Part shown: one piece after another, positions 23,441-29,618 of the stretch
Position numbering within the stretch: position 1 is the stretch's first letter
Layout of the letters: each line of letters begins with the position of its first letter
Origin: PALSA-555 sp036521915
Lineage (GTDB): Bacteria; Actinomycetota; Acidimicrobiia; IMCC26256; PALSA-555
Assembly (NCBI GenBank): GCA_036521915.1
Contig: DATDGU010000092.1
Coordinates: 1 to 29,618, forward strand
Direction: 5' to 3'
DNA: 29,618 bases
Program-made: the position numbers and the translations under genes
The notes under the pieces: model-generated
What the model saw: only the letters and a program-made list of their open reading frames with translations
The model's database searches: none
Told to the model about the DNA's origin: nothing

Positions 23441-24661
23441 GTGTTGTTTGTCGGGATCGATTGGGCCGAAGGCCATCACGACGTGTGCGTGCTCGACGTC
23501 GAGGGTCAGGTGATCGCTCGGGGTCGGGTGCCGGACGGGATCGCGGGGCTCGCCCAGGTTCATGAGCTGGTGAGTCGCGGTGTGGGGGACGACGAGGACG
23601 AACCGCAGGTGCTGATCGGGATCGAGACCGATCGGGGGTTGATGGTTCGGGCGTTGGTGGCGTCGGGCTATGAGCTGGTGGCGTTGAACCCGTTGGCGGT
23701 GGATCGTTATCGGGATCGGCATCGGGTCTCGGGGTGCCAAGTCGGATCCGGGGGATGCCCGAGTGCTGGCCGACATGGTGCGCACGGATCGGCATCTGCA
23801 CCGTCGGGTCGCGGGGGACAGCGAAGACGCCGAGGGCATCAAGCTTCTGGCCCGAGCGCATCAGAACGCGATCTGGTCTCGGCGACGACTCCAGAACCAG
23901 CTGCGCTCCACGGTGCGGGAGTTCTATCCCGGGGCCTTAGAAGCCTTTGACGACATTGGCGGACGCGACGCGGTGGCGGTGCTTGAGATCGCGCCGACCC
24001 CGTCGATCGGGCGGACGCTCTCGAAGTCCAAGATCGCCTCGACGTTGCGACGGGCAGGCCGCAAGCTCCACGTCGAAGCCCGAACCGAGACGATCTACGC
24101 CGCATTGCGGACAGACCAGCTCGCCCAGCCGTCGGGGGTGGAGTCCGCGTACGGGATCGTCGTGGAGTCCCTCACGCAACTCATCGCGGTGCACAGTCGC
24201 GAGATCGGCCACCTCGAGGAGATGCTCGCAACGCATTTCCCGAAGCACCCGGACGCTGAGCTCTACTTGAGCCAGCCCGGCATGGGCATCGTCACCGCCG
24301 CCCGGGTGCTCGGGGAGTTCGGTGACGACCCGGCCCGCTTTGAGACTGCCCGACACCGCAAGAACTACGCCGGCACCAGCCCCCTCACCATCGCCTCAGG
24401 AGGACGCCGCGTCGTGCGGGCCCGTTACGCCCGCAACGACCGACTCAGCGATGCCATCAACTGGTGGGCCTTCAACGCCATGCGCACCTCACCCGGCGCC
24501 AAAGCCTTCTACGCCCAACACCGCGCCAACGGCGACCGCCACAACCAAGCCCTCCGAGCCCTCGGCAACCGCCTCGTCGGCATTCTCCACGGCTGCCTCA
24601 AACCCACACCCCCTACGACGAACACCTCGCCTGGGGACACCGCACCCATCAAGCCGCTTGA
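23441..24661 (+). pseudogene. IS110-family transposase, broken by two frameshifts
   Basis: The N-terminal DEDD domain starts from a GTG with GAGGAGG upstream: LFVGIDWAEGHHDVCVLD, IGIETDRGLMVRALVASGYE, NPLAVDRYRDRHR. After this the frame breaks at a GGGG run (23731-23734). One base removed there restores SGAKSDPGDARVLADMVRTDRH, which carries the next conserved acidic residues. The long middle and C-terminal Transposase_20 part (QPGMGIVTAARVLGEFGDD, RKNYAGTSPLTIASGG) follows in the new frame. A second break near 24602-24606, apparently a one-base loss, separates it from the normal ending TPYDEHLAWGHRTHQAA and stop at 24661. Two independent shifts point to a dead element rather than sequencing error or programmed frameshifting. 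Confidence 0.85.
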
Positions 24662-24727
24662 CGCACTCGAACGTGGGATGTCTGACGTCGCCGGCAGCGC
24701 CAACCCCGAGGTCACCCATAGGGACGC

Positions 24728-24754
24728 GACTCGCGAACTAGCAAACCACGAATC
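24728..24754. repeat. Palindrome family copy D (degenerate)
   Basis: GACTCGCGAA, loop CTAGCAA, ACCACGAATC: two changes in each arm, with the 10-7-10 spacing kept. It lies 67 bases past the ancestral stop of the IS110 transposase, so it is non-coding. The longer frame running through it exists only because of the second frameshift. Confidence 0.5.
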
Positions 24755-25041
24755 ATCTCGCGTGCCGGGCGGCTGAACATCAGGACTGCTCCGGCCTGGC
24801 CCTTGACCGACCAGCGGCTACCCGCGACCCAGGCCTCCTTCTATACCAGTCGTTCGTGGGTCAGATCCCAGAACGGCAGCGGGCGGGTACGCCTCATGTT
24901 CGGCGCTGCGCCGATCGTCGCGGCGTTCACGGGCTAGGAACCGGGCTACAGTCATTTCAGTTCTTTCCGCTCCAGGCGCATTAGCGCGGTAGCACTGCTC
25001 CAGACCTCGGCGGTGTGCGGATCTAGCACCCCGAGAGAGTC

Positions 25042-25713
25042 GTGCAGACCGAGCCAATCGAAGCCGGGTCCGAGTTCGGAGACGTCGAGCCCGTGCGCCT
25101 GCCGAGCCTCGGCCAGGCTGCATGGCGGGCGGCGCCACATGTCGTCGACGGCGTCCTGCTCCCGCTGGCCCTGTTCCTCGTGGGATACCGAATCGGTGGA
25201 CTCGGACTGGCTATGGCCGGCGGCCTCGGCTGGTCGGGCTTTGCCATCATCCGCCGGATCGCGAAGAGCCGCCGAGTACCCGCGATGGCAATCCTGGGCA
25301 TGGCGATGCTCATCGTCCGCTCGGCGCTGGCATTAATGACCGGAAGCGCCTTCCTCTACTTCCTCCAACCCACCATCGGCACGGCCGTCGTCGGTCTGGC
25401 GTTCCTGCTTTCGGTGGCCGCAGGTCGACCACTGGCACGCCGCTTCGCCGGGGACTTCGTGACGCTGCCGAGCGAGCTGTTCCTCGCTCCCTACGTGCAT
25501 CGCTTCTTCATTCGCAATTCGATGATGTGGGCACTTATCGGACTCCTGAACGCCGCGATCGCCTATTGCCTCCTCATCACGCTGGCAACCACAACCTTCG
25601 CGGTCACCCAAACGCTCTGGTCGATCGTCGTCACCGTGCTGGCGGTCGGGATCTCGATGCTGTGGTTCCGCAACTCGATCTGCCGCTACCGCCCCGTGAC
25701 CGTGGGCGTGTAG
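25042..25713 (+). CDS. VC0807/DUF3159-like integral membrane protein
   Basis: A 223-residue protein with a GTG start. About 30 hydrophilic N-terminal residues precede roughly six membrane segments: VVDGVLLPLALFLVGYRIGG, LGLAMAGGLGWSGFAII, VPAMAILGMAMLIVRSALALM, TAVVGLAFLLSVAAG, MMWALIGLLNAAIAYCLLITL and LWSIVVTVLAVGISMLWF. The middle part ALALMTGSAFLYFLQPTIGTAVVGLAFLLSVAAGRPLARRFAGDF (by its ends) has the GSxxLYxxQP and GRPLxxR elements of the VC0807/DUF3159-type family of unknown function. A GAGAG lies just before the start. It is alone between the IS110 remnant and the cold-shock gene. Confidence 0.75.
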   Translation: MQTEPIEAGSEFGDVEPVRLPSLGQAAWRAAPHVVDGVLLPLALFLVGYRIGGLGLAMAGGLGWSGFAIIRRIAKSRRVPAMAILGMAMLIVRSALALMTGSAFLYFLQPTIGTAVVGLAFLLSVAAGRPLARRFAGDFVTLPSELFLAPYVHRFFIRNSMMWALIGLLNAAIAYCLLITLATTTFAVTQTLWSIVVTVLAVGISMLWFRNSICRYRPVTVGV

Positions 25714-25869
25714 GTCGGGTCGCGTCCGGACCCGAATCGCGCAGGTTCAGCGCGCCGGCGGTCGAAACGCTCCATGCCTCGACGGCCACGTAATTGTCCT
25801 AGGATGGCTGGACCGAGGTCGTGTCATTCGGACCCGTCCCGGTCAATATCCGAAATGGACAGGTATCCG

Positions 25870-26070
25870 GTGGCAACAGGCACAGTGAAGTTCTTTAACG
25901 AACAAAAGGGTTACGGATTCATCTCGCGCGCCCAGGGCGACGACGTCTTCGTCCACTTCTCGGCGATTCAAGGGTCAGGTTTCAAGACCCTTCACGAGGG
26001 CCAGACCGTCGAGTTCGACGTCGGCCCCGGCAAGAAGGGCGAAGAGGCGCAGAACGTTCGCCCGCTCTGA
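25870..26070 (+). CDS. Cold-shock domain protein (CspA family)
   Basis: A 66-residue single cold-shock domain. It has RNP1-like KGYGFISR and RNP2-like DVFVHFSAI, after the usual start ATGTVKFFNEQ, and ends QNVRPL. It binds single-stranded nucleic acid and acts as an RNA chaperone. The GTG at 25870 is chosen because it gives the standard length and GGACAGG precedes it; an in-frame ATG at 25855 would add five residues. The 156-base upstream gap could be a long leader as in many csp genes. It lies 70 bases before a sigma factor gene in the same direction. Confidence 0.93.
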   Translation: MATGTVKFFNEQKGYGFISRAQGDDVFVHFSAIQGSGFKTLHEGQTVEFDVGPGKKGEEAQNVRPL

Positions 26071-26140
26071 TGGCGTTCGCGGCCGGTCCGGCTGGTCGCC
26101 CACCGACCGACGCCACAGCCTCGCTGTCAACTGAGCTGTA

Positions 26141-27082
26141 ATGCCGAGCCGCAAGAAGCCGCGCATCACAGAGACCGAAGACCCCGTTCAGCTCTATCTC
26201 CATCAAGCTGGGCAGTACGACCTGCTGTCCAAGAGCGACGAACAGGACTTGGCTCAACGCATCGAGGCTGGGGCCGCGGCCCGGCAGGCCCTGGACGGCG
26301 ATGCATCCCTGACACCGTCGGAGCGGCGCGCCCTGCGCCGTGCCGACCGGGCCGGCCGCGACGCGCACCGCACGTTCGTGCAAGCGAACCTCCGCTTGGT
26401 CGTTTCGATCGCCAAGCGTTACCAACGATCGGGACTCCCGCTTCTTGACCTGATCCAAGAGGGGAACCTCGGCCTGATTCACGCCGTCGACAAGTTCGAC
26501 TGGCGAAAGGGCTTCAAGTTCTCCACCTACGCGACGTGGTGGATCCGCCAATCGATCTCGCGCGGCATCGCCAACACCGGTCGCACGATCCGCTTGCCGA
26601 TCCACGCCGCCGACAACCTGTCTCGCCTGCAGCAGGTGCGCGTCGAGCTCGAGGCGCGCCTCGGCCGTCGTTCCACCATCACGGAGCTGGCGGACGAGCT
26701 CGGCATCGCGCCCACGAAGGTGTCGGAGACGCTGCAGATCGCGGCGGAACCTCTTTCACTGGCACAGCCCATTGGCGAGGACGGGGATGGTGAGCTGGGC
26801 GACCGCGTCGCGGACCCGTTCGCTGCCTCACCGTTCGAGGCGACGGCCGCCAGTTTGCTCCCAGCCGAGACTGCGAAATTGCTACGCAAGCTCAGCAGTC
26901 GTGAGCGGACCGTCATCGCGCTGCGCTTCGGCCTGGATCGTGGCGAGCCACGCACGCTCGAAGAGGTCGGCGAGGCGTTCCAATTGACGCGCGAGCGGAT
27001 CCGCCAGATCGAGGCGAAGGCGATGACGAAGCTTCGCCACCCATCATTCAACGTCGACGTGCGCGAGCTGGTGGACGTTTAG
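26141..27082 (+). CDS. Sigma-70 family RNA polymerase sigma factor, group 2 (SigA/RpoD-like)
   Basis: A 313-residue sigma factor. Region 1.2 is at the start (DPVQLYLHQAGQYDLLSKSDEQDLAQRIE), region 2 is complete (NLRLVVSIAKRYQRSGLPLLDLIQEGNLGL, DKFDWRKGFKFSTYATWWIRQSI), followed by region 3 (SRLQQVRVELEARLGR) and region 4 with its HTH (RTLEEVGEAFQLTRERIRQIEAKAMTKLRHP). It lacks the long acidic region 1.1 of the housekeeping SigA, so it is best placed as a non-essential group 2 factor (SigB/HrdA-like) that recognises similar promoters under stress or in stationary phase. No anti-sigma gene is adjacent. Confidence 0.93.
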   Translation: MPSRKKPRITETEDPVQLYLHQAGQYDLLSKSDEQDLAQRIEAGAAARQALDGDASLTPSERRALRRADRAGRDAHRTFVQANLRLVVSIAKRYQRSGLPLLDLIQEGNLGLIHAVDKFDWRKGFKFSTYATWWIRQSISRGIANTGRTIRLPIHAADNLSRLQQVRVELEARLGRRSTITELADELGIAPTKVSETLQIAAEPLSLAQPIGEDGDGELGDRVADPFAASPFEATAASLLPAETAKLLRKLSSRERTVIALRFGLDRGEPRTLEEVGEAFQLTRERIRQIEAKAMTKLRHPSFNVDVRELVDV

Positions 27083-27159
27083 GCTCGAGCCAAGACCAAC
27101 GTTCGGGGCTCGGACTCTCGACCCTGACGGGCTTGCGGCCGAGAAGCATCGCCCGGTTC

Positions 27160-27450
27160 CTATCGGGCTCGTTTCGCCTCGAATGGCTTTCCGGTCTCTT
27201 CGGTGAAGATCCGCGAGATCATCTCGGGCGACAGATCCTCGGCGCCGTCGGACTCGCGGGCGAAGGTCGACATTGCCTCGACGATTCGGTACCCCGAAAT
27301 CAGCCCGCGGACTTCCGGTGACACCGTCGCTGCTTTCGTTCCGGGGAGGGGCACCGCATTCAGGCCAAGGTGCGCATACACCGCGTCGAGTCGACGCTCC
27401 AGTTCAGAGACCCGTGAGCGAAGTTGTTGGACCTCGTTCTCAACCGACAT
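27160..27450 (-). CDS. Coiled-coil small protein, function unknown
   Basis: A 96-residue protein whose first 27 residues MSVENEVQQLRSRVSELERRLDAVYAHLG form a clear heptad coiled coil. A Pro-rich linker and a helical C-terminal part EVRGLISGYRIVEAMSTFARES then LSPEMISRIFTEETGKPFE follow. A GAGGAGGGG ribosome site lies directly before the ATG. I do not recognise the family. It is convergent with the sigma factor gene and read in the same direction as the DksA-like gene upstream, 122 bases away. Confidence 0.72.
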   Translation of the reverse strand: MSVENEVQQLRSRVSELERRLDAVYAHLGLNAVPLPGTKAATVSPEVRGLISGYRIVEAMSTFARESDGAEDLSPEMISRIFTEETGKPFEAKRAR

Positions 27451-27572
27451 GCCCCTCCTCGGTCCTCGAAATGGTCGCCGGAGCTACGCCGCCGTGCTGA
27501 CGCTCGGCCATATCGAGCGGGAGGTCAGCAGCACCGGTTGTTGCTCTTGGGTGACGGTCCGAGCAGCTCGCG

Positions 27573-27920
27573 TCAGTCGGACGACGGCTCCTGTTGAGCT
27601 TCCGCAACCGTCAGCTCCGAGGTTGGATCGGCCTCGAGACGGTCATCGGGAATCACCGCCCCGCTGCGAACGGAGCGACCGAAGGTCCCGTTCTCGAGCC
27701 GCTTCTCCGCCCGATCGATGGCCTCGAGCCGCTTACGGAGAGCCTCGGCGACGGCGTCGTCTGTCTCCTCAGTTGTGAGCGGCGCCGCCGAGTCGGTCAT
27801 ATCTCCAGGCTCGTTCGCTGCGGTCCGGTCATCCTGTGTAGCCGTGACCGTCCCCTCGAGGAGTTGACGCACTCGGACCCGTTCGGAGCGCAACAGTTCT
27901 CGGGCCTCAGCTTCCTTCAT
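27573..27920 (-). CDS. DksA/TraR-like protein lacking the zinc-finger cysteines
   Basis: A 115-residue protein. The helical part MKEAEARELLRSERVRVRQLLEG with a later ALRKRLEAIDRAEKRLENG is the coiled-coil hairpin region of the family. The C-terminal motif GTFGRSVRSGAVIPDDRLEADPTSELTVAEAQ has the shape of the TraR/DksA zinc finger (GTYGxCxxCGxxIPxxRLEAxPxxxxCxxC) with every cysteine replaced, so it cannot bind zinc in the usual way. Such Cys-less forms are recurrent in Actinobacteria. The protein would be expected to enter the RNA polymerase secondary channel. An acidic segment (NEPGDMTDSAAPLTTEETDDAV) lies between, where DksA has its tip residues. A hairpin CGGTTC-ACGC-GAACCG stands 33 bases upstream of the start (27953-27968). 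Confidence 0.82.
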   Translation of the reverse strand: MKEAEARELLRSERVRVRQLLEGTVTATQDDRTAANEPGDMTDSAAPLTTEETDDAVAEALRKRLEAIDRAEKRLENGTFGRSVRSGAVIPDDRLEADPTSELTVAEAQQEPSSD

Positions 27921-27952
27921 TCATACCCCCGAGCAGCGATGCGATGAATGGA

Positions 27953-27968
27953 CGGTTCACGCGAACCG
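27953..27968. promoter_or_regulatory. Short inverted repeat upstream of the DksA-like gene
   Basis: CGGTTC (27953-27958) and GAACCG (27963-27968) with a 4-base centre ACGC. Its place, 33-48 bases before the start codon, would suit an operator or a leader hairpin. No other support. Confidence 0.25.
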
Positions 27969-28155
27969 CATCCACAACGACTCGTTTATAGCGGAAGCTC
28001 GGCCAGCCCGGGTAAGGGCGAGCGGGCGCGATCGCCGATCCGCCGCCGAAGTCCTGGGTGTGGCCTCCTCGTCCGCAAGCCAATTGGTCCTGCGTCGACG
28101 CGCAAATTCGAAGACCGCTCGACGAGCTGACCTTCGGCGAGGATCCCGTCAGGGA

Positions 28156-28464
28156 CTACGGGCCCTCCACGGCCGTTCCCGTGCCGATTGCGCCGCGGGC
28201 GATCACCTCGCCCACGATTGCGTTGATCCGATCCCTGTCCTCGGGCACGATCTTGATCCGAGAGCGCCGCTCGTCGGTGGGTGTCTTCGACCCGATGATC
28301 ATTTGGTCGCCATGCCGATCGTTGGTGAAGTCAATGCTGATGTGCTTGACATGGCGACGGTCCGACGTCGCCCTCGGCCCATAGAACACCTCGAGTACGG
28401 GACCGTCGAGCACGACGATGTAATCCCCGTTCTCGAACTCCTCAACGATTGGATTCTCGCCCAC
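28156..28464 (-). CDS. Small hypothetical protein
   Basis: A 102-residue protein from a GTG preceded closely by GGAGG. The sequence is strand-rich at first (DYIVVLDGPVLEVFYGPRAT, HVKHISIDFTND, DQMIIGSKTP, RIKIVPEDRDRINAIVGEVIARG) and ends in a helix, which is reminiscent of small PH-like or SHOCT-type stress proteins; I do not recognise the family. A longer frame to 28674 runs through palindrome copy E and is less likely. It reads in the same direction as the DksA-like gene, 235 bases downstream of it. Confidence 0.6.
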   Translation of the reverse strand: MGENPIVEEFENGDYIVVLDGPVLEVFYGPRATSDRRHVKHISIDFTNDRHGDQMIIGSKTPTDERRSRIKIVPEDRDRINAIVGEVIARGAIGTGTAVEGP

Positions 28465-28830
28465 GTGGCCTCCACCGTTGGTGTGATCTCGGTCCGGATC
28501 GGATCGTAGGTCGCTCGACTGTCTCGCAGTCAGGGAGGCCTCGTCCGACTCGCGGTTCAGCAAACCGAGAGTCGAGGCGGCCCAATCAGGTTCACCGTGC
28601 AGGGGACCGCGAGTTAAGTGCTCAAAGATCGCCCAACCTCGGCAGCGGGGCGCGGTGACTGAACTTTCGCGCATCGCTCACAGGATCATCCGGGGTTGCC
28701 GAACCACCGCCGCCTGCGAACACCCGAGTCAGCCCGCGTGTGTCGCGGAGACCGGTGCTAGCCTGCACTCACTGCGCGCCCCTGATGAGGCAAGACACCG
28801 ACGGATCTTCTTCCAGCTCTGACCAGGCTG
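28465..28830. other. Intergenic region with palindrome copy E and a half copy
   Basis: 366 bases between two divergent genes. It holds palindrome copy E (28547-28573) and a lone right-arm-like ACCGCGAGTT near 28607. No open frame with a recognisable protein pattern and no clear promoter were seen. Confidence 0.55.
28547..28573. repeat. Palindrome family copy E (one mismatch)
   Basis: GACTCGCGGT, loop TCAGCAA, ACCGAGAGTC. The left arm is identical to the core, and the right arm has one C-to-A change that breaks a pair. Confidence 0.7.
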
Positions 28831-29316
28831 GTGGCCGGTTGTGTCGGCCACGGGCAGTGCTTCTTCATCGTGGAGAGCGAAGTCCAGCACCGCTACGTAC
28901 AGGGCCTCGTCTTCCCGGGTGAGCCGTTGGAGCTGGAGTCGGTCAGCAACGAGTCGCTCGGGAACTGTTGCGAAGAGCACTGCGTCAGCCACGACGACGT
29001 CATCCGGCTACGACACCTCGGGTGGGCGCCGCCTGACGCGCAAGTTCCGAACTGGTCCAGGACGCTGCGCCTCTTCGGCTCGGACACGCTCGCCGCCGAG
29101 CTGCTGGCGCGGACAATGACCGATGTACACCGAGCTATCCCCGGACGTCTCAACATCACCGTCGACGAAGCCGTAGCCGGGCCGGTCACTCACGAGTGCC
29201 GGCGCCGTGAGACGGAGGCCCAGAAACCCCTCGGGCCCTCGACCCCGTTGCCGAGGGCCCACCTTTCGTGGGGTACTTCCTATGCAGCTGTCAAGGCACT
29301 GTTGACCCGCGGTTAG
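28831..29316 (+). CDS. TY-Chap-like (type III chaperone-fold-like) protein
   Basis: A 161-residue protein from a GTG. The pattern CFFIVESEVQHRYVQGLVFPGEPLELESVSNESL, then RLRHLGWAPPDAQVPNWSRTL, is that of the actinobacterial TY-Chap family (YVQ, ExVSN, LGWxxP and NW motifs in this order). These small proteins are thought to resemble type III secretion chaperones; their partners are not known. The C-terminal 50 residues (after ITVDEAVAG) look unstructured. Relatives usually have some more residues before YVQ, and two stop codons lie just upstream in this frame, so the gene may have lost part of its N terminus. Its stop overlaps palindrome copy F. Confidence 0.62.
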   Translation: MAGCVGHGQCFFIVESEVQHRYVQGLVFPGEPLELESVSNESLGNCCEEHCVSHDDVIRLRHLGWAPPDAQVPNWSRTLRLFGSDTLAAELLARTMTDVHRAIPGRLNITVDEAVAGPVTHECRRRETEAQKPLGPSTPLPRAHLSWGTSYAAVKALLTRG

Positions 29317-29330
29317 TCAGACCGCGAGTC
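29304..29330. repeat. Palindrome family copy F (one mismatch)
   Basis: GACCCGCGGT, loop TAGTCAG, ACCGCGAGTC. One change in the left arm. The TAG stop of the TY-Chap-like gene is the first three bases of the loop, so as in copy A the palindrome sits on the end of a gene. Confidence 0.7.
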
Positions 29331-29618
29331 CTCGGGCTTCCGAGAGCTTGCGCCCCTTGCCACGATTTTCGGACAATTGGGACTAGGTAGGTTCTTCCGC
29401 GAGCGGAACCACGCCTTCGCGATCAGACCTGAGTTCTCGTCGCTGAGCATCCCGCTCCTTCTGATCGTCGAGTCGCTCAACGCTCAGAATTGCTCTCATC
29501 GCACATGCGCGCGCGGTGAACTGCCTTGGACCGGCACGGAACTCATACCGATGAACCGCTGGCGTTTGCTGAACGCGGAGCGGGGGTACGCCGACTCAAC
29601 GACTACGGACGGAGGCAC
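29331..29618. other. Right-edge region, no supported gene
   Basis: One plus-strand frame stays open from about 29341 to the window end (readable as NHAFAIRPEFSSLSIPLLLIVESLN and beyond), which could be the start of a gene that continues outside. On the minus strand a 38-codon frame MRAILSVERLDDQKERDAQRR lies at about 29386-29502. Neither has a recognisable family pattern or a convincing ribosome site, so I annotate neither as a gene. Confidence 0.4.

Noticed and set aside
23763..24776. IS110 transposase as an intact 337-residue protein
   Set aside because: It lacks the N-terminal DEDD motifs found upstream in another frame, and its C-terminal end is a frameshift artefact running past the ancestral stop at 24661.
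29386..29502. 38-codon minus-strand frame near the right edge
   Set aside because: Charged, short, no family pattern and no ribosome site. Its apparent ATGA overlap with an edge frame may be chance.
1..29618. tRNA genes or a CRISPR array
   Set aside because: No T-arm-like GGTTCGAATCC pattern with a matching acceptor stem and no regularly spaced direct repeats were found by reading.

Overview
The window is about 29.6 kb of high-GC DNA with many GTG starts, ATGA/GTGA stop-start overlaps and protein families typical of Actinobacteria: MMPL transporter, DUF5995, DUF4333-like secreted proteins, TY-Chap-like protein, zinc-less DksA-type protein, and a class III cyclase fused to an AAA/TPR module. 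I infer an actinobacterial chromosome, perhaps an Acidimicrobiia-type lineage. No rRNA, tRNA or CRISPR array was found.

Layout. Positions 1-6250 hold the 3' end of an MMPL transporter with a coupled TetR regulator, a secreted six-hairpin-type glycosidase, a two-cysteine sulfide:quinone-reductase-like flavoprotein, and on the minus strand a GYD-type small protein and a secreted GH3-like protein with an unusual active-site loop. At 6409-6876 lies the main candidate of the window: a peroxiredoxin-like gene interrupted by one in-frame TGA exactly where relatives carry the first Cys of a CxxC motif. It is followed at SECIS-like spacing by a perfect 6-bp stem with an AGTT loop. I read it as a selenocysteine (UxxC) peroxiredoxin-like selenoprotein.

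Positions 6900-14350 hold ordinary accessory and metabolic genes: tandem DUF4333-like domains split by a frame change, two small dimeric-barrel proteins, an MBL-fold hydrolase, a Coq4-like protein, a universal stress protein, an SDR, a membrane protein and a periplasmic binding protein. An IS5-family element (958 bp, imperfect inverted repeats, TAA target duplication) follows at 14354-15311.

Positions 15562-23084 form a tightly coupled plus-strand operon: DUF5995 protein, a 1122-aa cyclase/AAA/TPR regulator, a phytoene-desaturase-like FAD oxidoreductase and an Lcp/MpaB-type (DUF2236) heme oxygenase. It is preceded by a cluster of GGTCA half-sites. Its pairing of genes suggests oxidation of a hydrophobic, possibly isoprenoid, substrate under regulator control; this is inference.

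Positions 23224-24661 hold a decayed IS110-family element with two frameshifts and an upstream non-coding end of the kind that encodes a bridge RNA. From 25042 to the right edge are a membrane protein and a stress/transcription neighbourhood: cold-shock protein, group 2 sigma-70 factor, coiled-coil protein, zinc-less DksA/TraR-like protein, a small unknown protein and a TY-Chap-like protein.

A second feature spread across the window is a family of six short palindromes with a constant 10-7-10 architecture (GACTCGCGGT, 7-nt loop, ACCGCGAGTC). All lie between genes or overlap stop codons.
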